From assembly GCA_041393775.1 (NCBI GenBank), contig JAWKJM010000003.1, positions 930,001 through 994,000 on the forward strand: a DNA stretch of 64,000 bases, written 5' to 3'. Source of the DNA: JADKAV01 sp041393775 (GTDB taxonomy: Bacteria; Actinomycetota; Actinomycetes; S36-B12; UBA10799). The stretch's first letter is position 1. Every line of letters starts with the position of its first letter. Below, in pieces: positions 43,935 to 53,752 of this stretch. Position numbers and translations under genes: made by a program. The notes under the pieces are model-generated. The model saw nothing but the letters and a program-made list of their open reading frames with translations, did not search any database and had not been told where the DNA came from.

Positions 43935-45178
43935 CACCACACATCCAATTCCGGGATCGCGGTGACGAACCGGGCTCCCCACTCACGCGCGTAGCGCAAC
44001 TGCTCGCCGATCTCCTTGCGCAGGTTCCAGGGCAGGATGAGGACGTAGTCCGGTTCAGTCTCGGCGATCCTGCTCGGGGGGTGGATCGGGATGAGCGAGC
44101 CCGGCAGGAACATCCCGTGCTTGCCGGGGTTCATGTCCACGGTGTACGGTAGGAGGTCGGTGCGTACGCCGCAGTGGTTGAGCAGGGTGTTGCCCTTGCC
44201 GGGGGCGCCGTACCCGGCCACCGAACGTCCCTCCCGCTTGACCGCGATCAGGAACTCCAGCAGATCGGCCTTCACCGTGCTGACCTGTTGCGCGAATCCC
44301 GCGTACCCCTCCACGGAGTGCAGGCCGGCATCCGCCTCCCGATCCAGCACCCCGGCGACCTCCTCGCTGGCCGGTCCGGCCACCTCTCGATGGCGCACCA
44401 GAAGCCGCAAGGATCCGCCGTGCGACGGCAGTTCTGTGACGTCCTCGACGACGAGGTCGCTGAGCGCGAGAGCGCGCTGGGCGGTCAGCAAGGTGTAGTA
44501 GGAGTAGTGCTCGTGGTAGATCGTGTCGTACTGGCGCTGTTCGATGAGCCGCTGCAGATGCGGGAACTCCAGGGTCAGCATGCCCTGCGGCGCCAGCAGC
44601 GTCGCCAGTCCGGTCACGAAATCGTGCAGGTCGGGGACATGGGCGAACACGTTGTTCGCGACGATCAGGTCGGCGCGTCCATGGCGCTGCACGAGATCCG
44701 ATGCCGTTCGGGCTCCCAGGAAGACCTTCTCTGTAGGGATGCCCTTCGCGATCGCGGCGTCGGCGGTGTCGCCGGCCGGATCGATGCCGAGAACCGGGAT
44801 TCCCGCGGCGACGAAGTGTTGCAGGAGGTAGCCGTCGTTGCTGCCCACTTCCATCACCATCGACGACGCACCGAGTCCGAGCCTCTCGATCATTTCGGTG
44901 CTGTACCGGCGGGCGTGCTCCACCCAACTCGTGGAGAACGACGAGAAATAGGCGTACGAGTCGGTGAAGATCTCCTCCGCGGGGATCACGTTCGGAAGTT
45001 GTACCAGCAGGCAGGAGTCGCAGATCCGGACGTGCACCGGGTAGAAGACCTCGGGCTCGTTGAGACGCTGTGCCGAAAGGAGGTCCTCGCAGGGCGGGGA
45101 CATGCCCAGATCCACGAACGTGCGCGTCAGTTCGTGCCCACAGATGCGGCAATGCAGTGTCACGTTCTGGCCCCTCAT
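43934..45178 (-). CDS. NDP-sugar C-methyltransferase
   Basis: 414 residues. HCRICGHELTRTFVDLGMSP and a later ICDSCLLVQLPNV form the N-terminal zinc domain; VMEVGSNDGYLLQHFVAAG is an intact SAM-binding loop; GYGAPGKGNTLLNHCG is the C-terminal domain. This is the full layout of TylCIII-type C-3 methyltransferases that act on dTDP/CDP-4-keto-deoxysugars, forming branched-chain sugars. First gene of the four-gene operon. ATG 45178 is used; GTG 45163 is an alternative. Confidence 0.88.
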   Translation of the reverse strand: MRGQNVTLHCRICGHELTRTFVDLGMSPPCEDLLSAQRLNEPEVFYPVHVRICDSCLLVQLPNVIPAEEIFTDSYAYFSSFSTSWVEHARRYSTEMIERLGLGASSMVMEVGSNDGYLLQHFVAAGIPVLGIDPAGDTADAAIAKGIPTEKVFLGARTASDLVQRHGRADLIVANNVFAHVPDLHDFVTGLATLLAPQGMLTLEFPHLQRLIEQRQYDTIYHEHYSYYTLLTAQRALALSDLVVEDVTELPSHGGSLRLLVRHREVAGPASEEVAGVLDREADAGLHSVEGYAGFAQQVSTVKADLLEFLIAVKREGRSVAGYGAPGKGNTLLNHCGVRTDLLPYTVDMNPGKHGMFLPGSLIPIHPPSRIAETEPDYVLILPWNLRKEIGEQLRYAREWGARFVTAIPELDVW

Positions 45179-45272
45179 CCTGCGGCGGAGTCGGTCTGAC
45201 TCTACTGTCGGCTGCGGGAGGGTTGCAGTTCAGTCGCTGCCGCCCGGTACTTCGTGCAGGGAGGCCTCGACC

Positions 45273-46580
45273 GTGCGATTTGACAGATCCGGGATGCTCG
45301 CCGACCGGCTGGAGGACCTCGTCCCCGGCGGGGCCCACACCTATGCCAAGGGCCCCGACCAGTACCCGGAGGCCATGGCACCGATGATCGTGCGCGGCGA
45401 GGGTGCCCACGTGTGGGATGCCGATGGCAACGAGTACATCGAGTACGGCAGCGGCCTTCGGTCGGTGTCGCTGGGCCATGCCCACCCGGAAGTGAACGAG
45501 CGCGTCGTGGCGGCGCTGGGTCAGGGCTGCAACTACGCGCGCCCCTCGGTGCTCGAACTCGAGGCGGCCGAACGGATCCTGTCGCTGGTGCCGGCCGCGG
45601 ATCAGATCAAGTTCTGCAAGAACGGGTCGGACGCCACGACTGCGGCCGTGCGCCTGGCCCGGGCGGCAACGGGACGTGACCTCATCGCGATCTGCTCGGA
45701 CCAGCCCTTCTTCTCCGTCGACGACTGGTTCATCGGGACGACACCCATGGATGCCGGCATACCACAGGCGATCCGTGACCTCACGGTCGGCTTCCCGTAC
45801 GGCGATCCGGCCGCCCTGGCCGCGTTGTTCGACGCCCACCCGGGACGCATCGCTGGCGTGATCCTGCAGCCGACGACGGCGGCCGCGCCGCCAAGGGGGT
45901 ACCTCGAGGAGGTGCGTGCGCTGTGCGACCGGACGGGCAGCCTGCTGATCTTCGATGAGATGATCACCGGGTTCCGGTGGGCAAACGGCGGTGCCCAGAC
46001 GTTGTACGGGATCACTGCGGATCTTTCGACGTTCGGCAAAGCAATGGGAAACGGCTACGCGGTCTCCGCGCTGCTGGGCAAGCGGGAGTTCATGCGCGCC
46101 GGCGGCCTGGATACGCGGGGCGAACGGGTCTTCCTGCTGTCCACCACCCACGGGGCCGAGTCGGTGGGGCTGGCCGCAGCGTGCGCGGTGGCGGACGTCT
46201 ACGAGAGTCAGCCGGTCATCGAGACCCTGGCCGCCCGCGGTGCCCGCCTGGCACGCGGGGTGCGGGAGGTTGCCGCGCGGTGGGGGATCGCGGATCACCT
46301 GCAGGTGCAGGGCCACGATGCCAACCTCGTGTTCGTGACGCGGGATCCCGACGGAGTGCCGTCACAGGAGTACCGAACCCTGTTCATACAGAATCTGCTT
46401 CTGGGCTCAGTGCTGGCGCCATCGTTCGTGGTGAGTGCCGCCCTCACGGAAGCCGACATCGACCGGACCGTGGAGGTCGTGGACGGCGCAGCAGCCGTCT
46501 ACGCGGCGGCGCTGTCCGATGGCGTCTCGGCCCACTTGGTCGGCCGGCCCGTGAAGCCTACCCTGCGCCGCTACGCGTGA
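45273..46580 (+). CDS. Class III PLP aminotransferase (glutamate-1-semialdehyde aminomutase-like)
   Basis: 435 residues from GTG 45273 (GGGAGG eight bases upstream). VPGGAHTYAKGPDQYP, KFCKNGSDATTAAVRLARAA, LIFDEMITGFRW (PLP Asp) and LSTFGKAMGNGYAVSALLG (Schiff-base Lys) follow the HemL pattern. Because it borders a sugar-modification operon, it may be a sugar or polyketide aminotransferase rather than the haem-pathway enzyme. Divergent from the C-methyltransferase gene (gap about 95 bases). Confidence 0.75.
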   Translation: MRFDRSGMLADRLEDLVPGGAHTYAKGPDQYPEAMAPMIVRGEGAHVWDADGNEYIEYGSGLRSVSLGHAHPEVNERVVAALGQGCNYARPSVLELEAAERILSLVPAADQIKFCKNGSDATTAAVRLARAATGRDLIAICSDQPFFSVDDWFIGTTPMDAGIPQAIRDLTVGFPYGDPAALAALFDAHPGRIAGVILQPTTAAAPPRGYLEEVRALCDRTGSLLIFDEMITGFRWANGGAQTLYGITADLSTFGKAMGNGYAVSALLGKREFMRAGGLDTRGERVFLLSTTHGAESVGLAAACAVADVYESQPVIETLAARGARLARGVREVAARWGIADHLQVQGHDANLVFVTRDPDGVPSQEYRTLFIQNLLLGSVLAPSFVVSAALTEADIDRTVEVVDGAAAVYAAALSDGVSAHLVGRPVKPTLRRYA

Positions 46581-46581
46581 T

Positions 46582-47421
46582 TCAGAAGCGCACCTTCGCC
46601 TCGACCTTGTGGCCGTTCTTCTTGCCGACCACCTTGCACACCTTGTGCTTGTGGAAGACGACCTTCTTCTTCTTGACCGTGCAGGTCTTCGGTGTGGTCG
46701 AGTGGACCTTCTTCGCCTTGCGCATCTTCTTGGGCAGCGACTTGGTCTTGAGGACCGGATTCGTCGGCGGGTTGGGGTTGACCGCGACGGTGACCGGGAC
46801 GGTGGCCAGCACGTTGTCGTTGGACAGCGAGACATCGGTGGTCGCCCACATCGCGGTCATGGCCGCGGTGCCCGAGGTGGCGTTGTCCACGACGACCGGG
46901 AATTCGATGTCGAGGCCGAAACCGGGCACGAGCGGTTCCAGGTTGCTGACGACGAACTGCCCGTTTTCGACCTTGACCGAGGCCGGACAGGGGATCTCCA
47001 CCGAGGCCTGGACGGGGTCGAACTGGGTGCGGCTGCAGCGCGTCGGCATCGAGGCGCTCGGTGCGTAGCGCAGCGGGAGGCCACCGGCATCCTGATCGAT
47101 GGTCACCAGGACGTTGCCTGTGACACTGTGTGGCGCGATAACGGAGGTGTGGGCATGCAGGTAGAAGGGGACACCGGCCACAGGCGTGCCGGGTCCGTAG
47201 CCGATGTGCTGGCTGGAGAAGAACCACGTCCAGATGAACCCACCGGACCACGTGGGGTAACTGTTCACCTCGGACTTGCCGTAGGTGTAGCCGGCGATCT
47301 TCCCGGTGGCAGGGTCCACCGACGAGGTGGTCGCGGTGGAGTCGGAGCCGGCCCAGACTGCCGGAGCGGGTGCCAGCAGTGCGAGCGCACATGAGGCGAC
47401 GATGGCTGATTTGGTGAACAT
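46582..47421 (-). CDS. Secreted protein with Lys-rich C-terminal tail
   Basis: 279 residues from ATG 47421, behind GGAGG. A signal peptide (SAIVASCALALLAPAPAVWA) is followed by a beta-rich extracellular region with aromatic-rich stretches (YPTWSGGFIWTWFF) and by a basic C-terminus ending KNGHKVEAKVRF. The tail holds two cysteines (KTCTVKKKK, HKVCKVVGKK), a motif also hinted at in the fragment at 4034-4384. It is convergent with the aminotransferase; the stops are two bases apart. Function unknown. Confidence 0.65.
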   Translation of the reverse strand: MFTKSAIVASCALALLAPAPAVWAGSDSTATTSSVDPATGKIAGYTYGKSEVNSYPTWSGGFIWTWFFSSQHIGYGPGTPVAGVPFYLHAHTSVIAPHSVTGNVLVTIDQDAGGLPLRYAPSASMPTRCSRTQFDPVQASVEIPCPASVKVENGQFVVSNLEPLVPGFGLDIEFPVVVDNATSGTAAMTAMWATTDVSLSNDNVLATVPVTVAVNPNPPTNPVLKTKSLPKKMRKAKKVHSTTPKTCTVKKKKVVFHKHKVCKVVGKKNGHKVEAKVRF

Positions 47422-47524
47422 CTGAACCACCTCCGAACGAGTCGGGCGGGGGCCTTGACGAGAGCGCTCCCGTCACTTCAATTCTAGCGCCGGTGGGGGT
47501 GGTGTACTCGGTCGCGCCAGAAGA

Positions 47525-47632
47525 AGCGGGCCGCGAGGTTAGAGAATGGTCGCGAGGTTAGAGATCGTGCACGAGGTTAGAGGAAACACGTGTGGCTTCT
47601 CTAACCTCGTGCACGATCTCTAACGCGAGCGG
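47525..47632. repeat. TTAGAG palindromic repeat, copy 2
   Basis: GTGCACGAGGTTAGAG (47566-47581) and CTCTAACCTCGTGCAC (47598-47613) are the arms, extended outwards by AGATC and GATCT. CGCGAGGTTAGAG occurs twice before it and CTCTAACGCGAGCG follows, as in copy 1. It lies in the 378-base gap 47422-47799, which contains no gene that I can support. Confidence 0.85.
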
Positions 47633-47799
47633 TTTCCGCCCGGCATTGCCCGGCCCGAACGCCGCGGCCGGCCACGGCCCGGGATGACTTGCGCCAGTAG
47701 ACCGCTGTCCCGGCCGCGTGGGTCACTTGGATGGGGCTGCCGGCAGTGCCGTCCCAGCGGACCGACCCTTCTGTTCCTCGCGGCTGGCACACTGTGGCC

Positions 47800-48252
47800 A
47801 TGCGGGCTCGGGATATGGCACAACCCACGGAAGTCATCAGGCTCGACACGCCGGCGCTCGACGCCCTGCGGATGCTGGCGGAGTCCGGCCAGCCGGGGCT
47901 GGTGATCGCCGTCGACGAATCGTTCGTCGTGGTTCCCGCGTCACAGGTGCTGCGGGTGGCCTTGCCCCGCTACGTGATCGACGACGCCGCGCTCGGCCGG
48001 GTGTGGGACGAGCCGTCGGCGGATGCGATCGCGGCCCGTCTAGCCGGGCGCACACTGGCGGACCTGGCCAAGGCACTGGACCCGTCGCGCGACGAGAACC
48101 GTCCGGATCATGTGGTGGACGGCGAGGCCAACCTGGTGGAGATCGCAGCGGTCATGGCGGCCGCGCATGTTCCCCTGGTTGCAGTCGTCGACGAAGGCGT
48201 GCTCTTGGGCATGATCACCGTCAACCAGCTCATCAGGTCTGTGCTGGCATGA
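47800..48252 (+). CDS. CBS-domain protein
   Basis: 150 residues from ATG 47800. Two CBS-like halves are visible: DTPALDALRMLAESGQPGLV near the start and EIAAVMAAAHVPLVAVVDEG near the end (then VLLGMITVNQLI). CBS pairs bind adenosine nucleotides and commonly regulate transporters. Its stop overlaps the start of the permease by ATGA, so it probably regulates or accompanies that permease. Confidence 0.75.
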   Translation: MRARDMAQPTEVIRLDTPALDALRMLAESGQPGLVIAVDESFVVVPASQVLRVALPRYVIDDAALGRVWDEPSADAIAARLAGRTLADLAKALDPSRDENRPDHVVDGEANLVEIAAVMAAAHVPLVAVVDEGVLLGMITVNQLIRSVLA

Positions 48253-49538
48253 CTGCGATCGCATGGATCGCCGTTGCGGTCTTCGTGGGGGCGTATGTCC
48301 TGATCGCGACCGAGCGCATCCACCGGGTCGCCGCGTCGCTGGGCGGGGCGGCGATCGTCCTGGGCCTCGGGATCGTCAGTTCGGAGGAGGCCTTCTACTC
48401 CTCGGAAACCGGAGTGGACTGGGACGTCATCTTCCTGCTGCTGGGGATGATGCTGGTGGTCGGCGTGCTCAAAGGGACGGGTGTCTTCGAGTACATGGCG
48501 ATCCGGTCGGCCAAACTCGCCAAGGGCAGGCCGTATCGGGTGATGGTGTTGCTGGTCCTCGTGACTGCCGCGGCGTCGGCGTTGTTGGACAACGTCACGA
48601 CCATCTTGCTGGTGGCACCGGTCACGCTGCTGGTCTGCGACCGCCTCGAACTGCCGGCGGTCCCCTTCCTGATGGCTGAAGCGCTGGCCTCCAACATCGG
48701 TGGTGCCGCAACGCTGGTAGGTGACCCGCCGAACATCATCATCGCGAGCCGGGCCGGACTGACGTTCACGGACTTCCTGATCCACATGCTGCCGGTGGTG
48801 CTCCTGGTGCTGGCTGCGTTCCTGCTGCTGGCAAGGATCCTGTTCCGGAAGGCGCTGTCGGCGCCCACGGCCGGCACTGAGGCGCTGGACGCTCTGGATG
48901 AGCGCGAGGCGATCACCGACCCGAAACTGCTGCTGCGCACCGGGATCGTGCTGGGCTTCATCATCCTGGGCTTCCTGCTGCAGCGTCAGACCGGCGTCAC
49001 GCCTTCGGTGGTGGCCCTCGTGGGAGCGGGCATCATGATCCTGCTCTCGCCGGCCCGACCCGCGGAACTGCTCGAGGACGTCGAGTGGGAGACGCTGCTG
49101 TTCTTCATGGGGTTGTTCATCCTGGTCGGCGCGTTGGTCCAGGTCGGGGCACTGGACAAGCTCGCGACCGCAATGGCGGATCTCACCGGGTCGCAGGTGG
49201 TGCCGACCCTGATGATCGTGCTGGTGGGCTCAGCGGTGGTCTCGGCCATCGTCGACAACATCCCTTTCGTCACGGCGATGTCACCAGTTGTCGCATCGCT
49301 GATCCAGAGCAACCCTGCGCTCGGCCAGGACGGCGCCCTGTGGTGGGCGTTGGCCCTGGGGGCAGACCTCGGCGGCAATGCGACCCTGGTGGGCGCGAGC
49401 GCCAACGTGGTCGTGGTCGGGATCGCGGCCAGGAACGGGCTGCACATCTCGTTCGGGCAGTGGCTCAAGTACGGGCTGCCGACGGCCGCCCTGTCGATCG
49501 CGATCTGTATCCCTTACGTGTTGTTGCGGTACGCGTGA
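48249..49538 (+). CDS. ArsB/NhaD-family membrane permease
   Basis: 429 residues with about 11-12 predicted membrane helices. GAATLVGDPPNIIIAS and GGNATLVGASANVVVVG, two inverted-repeat signature loops with the DNVTTIL and DNIPFVTAM helix breaks, are diagnostic of the ion-transporter (NhaD/ArsB) superfamily. Members exchange sodium/protons or expel arsenite; the loop pattern alone does not distinguish. No arsR or arsC is adjacent. It overlaps the CBS protein gene. Confidence 0.85.
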   Translation: MTAIAWIAVAVFVGAYVLIATERIHRVAASLGGAAIVLGLGIVSSEEAFYSSETGVDWDVIFLLLGMMLVVGVLKGTGVFEYMAIRSAKLAKGRPYRVMVLLVLVTAAASALLDNVTTILLVAPVTLLVCDRLELPAVPFLMAEALASNIGGAATLVGDPPNIIIASRAGLTFTDFLIHMLPVVLLVLAAFLLLARILFRKALSAPTAGTEALDALDEREAITDPKLLLRTGIVLGFIILGFLLQRQTGVTPSVVALVGAGIMILLSPARPAELLEDVEWETLLFFMGLFILVGALVQVGALDKLATAMADLTGSQVVPTLMIVLVGSAVVSAIVDNIPFVTAMSPVVASLIQSNPALGQDGALWWALALGADLGGNATLVGASANVVVVGIAARNGLHISFGQWLKYGLPTAALSIAICIPYVLLRYA

Positions 49539-49772
49539 TTCCGGCCGGGAGCACGGGGTCATACGCCGCGGTCGGCTCCATCGAGGAGAACTGGAGTCGC
49601 GCGGAAGGCCGCTTCCCGACGTCGCTGGCCGCTTCGGGGTTCGACGGCCTGTCGAGCAGAAGTCTGCCGGGCGTGGCAAAGATCTGTCGTTCAGAGCGAC
49701 GAAAATTTGCCATGCCTCGGGTGTTCGGTCGGGGTCGGCAGAGCGGCTCCCGGCTAGGACTATCCTCGAGAC

Positions 49773-51590
49773 GTGGTCGAGAACCTGGATCTTGCGTCGG
49801 ATTACACACCCACCCGCGAGCAGTGGCTCGCCGCAGTGGACAAGGTGCTCAAGGGTAAGGACTTCGAGAAGACCCTGGTCACCACGACCCTGGACGGACT
49901 GCGCATCGAGCCGCTGTACGACGCCTACGCCACTGATCAGGATGAGTCCGGGTTCCCCGGCTTCGATCCGCTGACCCGTGGCGCGCAGCCGGCCCCGCGA
50001 GAAGCCGGGCAGTGGGACATCCGCGCCCGCGTCGTTCACCCCGACCCCGCCACCGCCAACGCCCAGATCCTGCAGGATCTGACCAACGGCGCGACGAGCG
50101 TCGAGGTGCTGCTCGACCTCGGCGGCGGCGAGGGTGTGAGCATCCGCAGCCCCGAGGACCTGGCGAAGGTGCTGGACGGCGTGGTGCTCGACGCAGCGGC
50201 GGTGAGCCTGCGCGGCGGCGCCCACGGCGCGGTGGTGGCCCAGTGGTACCGCGAACTGCTGGCCGCCCGGGGCGTCCACGGTGCCGAACCTGCGGGGTCG
50301 CTGGGGCTCGATCCCGTCGGCACGCTGGTGACCACCGGCGAGGTGCCCATGGACGCACAGATGATGGCGGGGATGGACGTCGCCAACACCCCGCGGTTGC
50401 GGACCTTCGTGGCGTCCGGCGCGCCCGCCAGCGATGCTGGTGCCAGCGAGGCGCAGGAGATCGGCTACATCCTTTCGGTTGGTCTGCTCTACCTGCGAGC
50501 CCTTATCGACGATGGGGTGGACAACCCCGCCTCCCGGATCACCCTGGAGGTGACTGCCGATGTCGATGTCTTCGCCACAGTCGCGAAGATCCGCGCGTTG
50601 CGGCATGGCTGGGCCACCGTCCTGGAGAACCTGGGGCAGCCGCTGGACAGCGCGCAGATCGTGGCGGTGTCCGCACGCAGGTGGCTGACAGACGTGGACC
50701 CCTGGGTGAACATCCTGCGCGGCACCGCGGCGACTTTGGGTGCCGTCGTGGGTGGGGCCGACACTGTGACCATCGCGCCGTTCGACTCCGCAGCCGGGCT
50801 GCCCGGCGACCTTGGCCGCCGGCTGGCGCGGAACACCCAACTGCTGCTGCAGGACGAGTCCGGGATCGGGCGCGTGCTCGACCCGGCCGGCGGCAGTTGG
50901 TACGTCGAGTCCTTCACAGACCAACTCGCGGCCGCGGCCTGGAAGTTCTTCCAGCGCATCGAGGCCGCCGACGGCCCGGTCGATGCCATCGATGAGGTCG
51001 GCACCGACATCGCCGTTGTCGCCGAGCGCCGGGACTCCCAGATAGCCACTCGCAGCCGGCCGATCACCGGGGTGAGCGAGTTCCCCCTGTTGGACGAGCA
51101 GCGGCCAGACCCAGTGCCGGCGCCGCCCGCCGACGATCGCCCGCCGGTACCGCTCACGGGCCACCAGCACGAGGCCACACCGTGGCCGCAGCGCAGGCTG
51201 TCCCAGCGGTATGAGGATCTGCGCGCGAACGCCGGTGACGCGACCGTCTTCCTCGCCAACCTCGGCCCGATCGCCATGCACACCGCGCGCGCCACATTCG
51301 CCGCCAACCTCTTCGGCGCAGGTGGCGTCCGGGCGGTATCCGACACCGGGCACGAAGAGGCCGCCACCGCCGCGGCAGCCTTCAAGGCCTCCGGCGCCGA
51401 CATCGCCTGCATCTGCTCGTCGGACGCCGTCTACTCCGACCTCGCCGCTGACACCGCTGCCGCCCTCAAGCAGGCCGGCGCCCGCCGGGTGTACCTGGCC
51501 GGCAAGGGCGACTACCCCGGCGTCGACGAATACATCCACGTCGGCGTCGATGCCCTCGATGTCCTGACCCGAGCGGAGGCAGCACGATGA
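49773..51590 (+). CDS. mutA: Methylmalonyl-CoA mutase small subunit
   Basis: 605 residues from GTG 49773. The N-terminal barrel fold resembles the large subunit (TTLDGLRIEPLYD, then LEVTADVDVFATVAKIRALR) but the cobalamin ligand motif DxHxxG is absent, as known for MutA. It forms the heterodimer with MutB and does not itself bind B12 catalytically. First gene of a coupled mutA-mutB-meaB operon. The reaction is methylmalonyl-CoA to succinyl-CoA (reversible). Confidence 0.9.
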   Translation: MVENLDLASDYTPTREQWLAAVDKVLKGKDFEKTLVTTTLDGLRIEPLYDAYATDQDESGFPGFDPLTRGAQPAPREAGQWDIRARVVHPDPATANAQILQDLTNGATSVEVLLDLGGGEGVSIRSPEDLAKVLDGVVLDAAAVSLRGGAHGAVVAQWYRELLAARGVHGAEPAGSLGLDPVGTLVTTGEVPMDAQMMAGMDVANTPRLRTFVASGAPASDAGASEAQEIGYILSVGLLYLRALIDDGVDNPASRITLEVTADVDVFATVAKIRALRHGWATVLENLGQPLDSAQIVAVSARRWLTDVDPWVNILRGTAATLGAVVGGADTVTIAPFDSAAGLPGDLGRRLARNTQLLLQDESGIGRVLDPAGGSWYVESFTDQLAAAAWKFFQRIEAADGPVDAIDEVGTDIAVVAERRDSQIATRSRPITGVSEFPLLDEQRPDPVPAPPADDRPPVPLTGHQHEATPWPQRRLSQRYEDLRANAGDATVFLANLGPIAMHTARATFAANLFGAGGVRAVSDTGHEEAATAAAAFKASGADIACICSSDAVYSDLAADTAAALKQAGARRVYLAGKGDYPGVDEYIHVGVDALDVLTRAEAAR

Positions 51591-53752
51591 CCGACTTCAC
51601 GCGGATCGACCTACCGCCGCGCAGCCCGCATCCCGACCGCTCCGCATGGGAGCAAGCCGTCGCCGAAGCCACCGGGTCGACCCCCGACAAACTGGTCTGG
51701 GAGACCCCCGAGGGAATCGATGTCGCGCCGTTGTACAGCGCGCAGGACCTCGACGGCCTCGACCACCTGCAGACTTACCCGGGCCTGCCGCCGTACCTGC
51801 GCGGGCCGTATCCCACGATGTACGTCAACCAGCCGTGGACGATCCGGCAGTACGCCGGGTTCTCCACCGCCGAGGACTCCAATGCGTTCTACCGGCGCAA
51901 CCTCGCGCAGGGCCAGAAGGGCCTGAGCATCGCGTTCGACCTCGCCACCCACCGCGGCTACGACTCCGACCATCCGCGCGTGGCCGGCGACGTCGGCATG
52001 GCAGGTGTCGCGATCGACTCCATCCTGGACATGCGGGTGCTGTTCGACGGCATCCCGCTGGACAAGATGAGCGTGTCGATGACGATGAACGGTGCGGTGC
52101 TGCCGGTCATGGCCCTGTACATCGTGGCCGCCGAGGAGCAGGGCGTGCCGGCCGAGAAACTCACCGGAACCATCCAGAACGACATCCTCAAGGAGTTCAT
52201 GGTTCGTAATACCTACATCTATCCCCCTTCGCCGTCGATGCGGATCATCTCGGACATCTTCGCCTACACCTCCGACAAGATGCCGCGGTTCAACTCCATC
52301 TCGATCTCCGGCTACCACATGCAGGAGGCCGGGGCGACCGCCGACCTGGAACTGGCCTACACGCTGGCCGACGGGGTCGAGTACCTCCGTGCGGGGCTGG
52401 CGACCGGGATGGACATCGATACGTTTGCCCCGCGGCTGTCCTTCTTCTGGGCGATCGGGATGGACTTCTACATGGAGATCGCCAAACTCCGGGCGGCCCG
52501 CCTGCTGTGGAGCAAACTGGTCGGGCAGTTCGATCCGCAGAACCCGAAGTCGCAGTCGCTGCGCACGCACTCGCAGACCTCAGGATGGAGCCTGACGGCG
52601 CAGGACGTGTTCAACAACGTGATCCGCACCTGCGTCGAGGCGATGGCAGCCACCCAGGGCCACACTCAGAGCCTGCACACGAACGCCCTCGACGAGGCGC
52701 TGGCTCTGCCTACCGACTTCTCAGCGCGGATCGCGCGTAACACCCAGTTGTTCCTGCAGCAGGAGTCGGGGACCACCGACGTCATCGACCCGTGGGGCGG
52801 CTCGTACTTCATCGAGCGGCTCACCCGGCAACTGGCCGAACGTGCGTGGGCGCACATCACCGAGGTCGAGGAACTCGGCGGGATGGCCAAGGCGATCGAG
52901 GCGGGCATCCCGAAACTGCGCATCGAGGAGGCCGCTGCCCGGACTCAGGCCCGGATCGACTCCGGCCGGCAAGCCGTGATCGGGGTCAACAAGTTCCGGC
53001 CGCAGACCCCCGAGGACATCGAGGTCCTCAAGGTCGATAACGCCGCAGTGCGGGCGGGTCAACTCGCGAAGCTCGAGAAGCTCAAGGCCGAGCGCAACCA
53101 GGTAGACGTGGACCACGCCCTGGCCGAACTGGAGGCAGCGGCCAGGGAGGGCAGCGGCAACCTGCTGGACCTGTCGGTCAAGGCCGCCCGGGTGCATGCC
53201 ACGGTGGGGGAGATCAGTCTGGCGCTCGAGCGTGTGTACGGTCGGCACAAGGCTGATATCCGTTCGATCTCCGGGGTGTACAGGCAGGAAATGGGCGACC
53301 ACAACGCACAGGTGGACACCGTCCAGCACAGCGTCGCCCAGTTCGAGGAACGCGAAGGCCGCCGCCCGCGCATCCTGATCGCCAAGATGGGGCAGGACGG
53401 GCACGACCGCGGCCAGAAGGTGATCGCCTCCTCGTTCGCGGATCTCGGTTTCGTCGTGGACATCGGCCCGCTGTTCCAGACGCCGGAGGAAGTGGCCCGG
53501 CAAGCCGTCGAGAACGACGTCGACATCGTCGGGGCGTCCTCATTGGCCGCCGGCCACCTCACACTTGTACCGCTGCTGCGGCAGGCGCTCACCGACCTCG
53601 GCCGGCCCGACATCCTCGTCGTCGTCGGCGGCGTCATCCCGCCGGGGGACTTCGACGCGCTCCGGGAGGCCGGGGCGGCCGCGATCTTCCCCCCGGGGAC
53701 CGTGATCGCCGAGGCGGCAGAGGGCTTGATGGAGCAACTGCTCGGGTCATGA
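51587..53752 (+). CDS. mutB: Methylmalonyl-CoA mutase large subunit
   Basis: 721 residues; ATG overlaps the mutA stop. QYAGFSTAEDSNAFYRRNLA and ATHRGYDSDHPRVAGDVG belong to the substrate barrel, and AKMGQDGHDRGQKVIA contains the DxHxxG cobalamin ligand, followed by GASSLAAGHLTLVP and VVGGVIPPGDF. Length and motifs are standard for MutB. It converts methylmalonyl-CoA to succinyl-CoA in propionate and odd-chain metabolism, and closes the ethylmalonyl-CoA route. Confidence 0.95.
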   Translation: MTDFTRIDLPPRSPHPDRSAWEQAVAEATGSTPDKLVWETPEGIDVAPLYSAQDLDGLDHLQTYPGLPPYLRGPYPTMYVNQPWTIRQYAGFSTAEDSNAFYRRNLAQGQKGLSIAFDLATHRGYDSDHPRVAGDVGMAGVAIDSILDMRVLFDGIPLDKMSVSMTMNGAVLPVMALYIVAAEEQGVPAEKLTGTIQNDILKEFMVRNTYIYPPSPSMRIISDIFAYTSDKMPRFNSISISGYHMQEAGATADLELAYTLADGVEYLRAGLATGMDIDTFAPRLSFFWAIGMDFYMEIAKLRAARLLWSKLVGQFDPQNPKSQSLRTHSQTSGWSLTAQDVFNNVIRTCVEAMAATQGHTQSLHTNALDEALALPTDFSARIARNTQLFLQQESGTTDVIDPWGGSYFIERLTRQLAERAWAHITEVEELGGMAKAIEAGIPKLRIEEAAARTQARIDSGRQAVIGVNKFRPQTPEDIEVLKVDNAAVRAGQLAKLEKLKAERNQVDVDHALAELEAAAREGSGNLLDLSVKAARVHATVGEISLALERVYGRHKADIRSISGVYRQEMGDHNAQVDTVQHSVAQFEEREGRRPRILIAKMGQDGHDRGQKVIASSFADLGFVVDIGPLFQTPEEVARQAVENDVDIVGASSLAAGHLTLVPLLRQALTDLGRPDILVVVGGVIPPGDFDALREAGAAAIFPPGTVIAEAAEGLMEQLLGS

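Noticed and set aside
44055..46316. Long minus-strand frame of 753 codons
   Set aside because: It overlaps the C-methyltransferase and aminotransferase genes out of frame and is rich in Arg/Pro/His; both overlapped genes have clear motifs.
49281..51539. Long minus-strand frame of 752 codons
   Set aside because: Shadow of mutA and the permease end.
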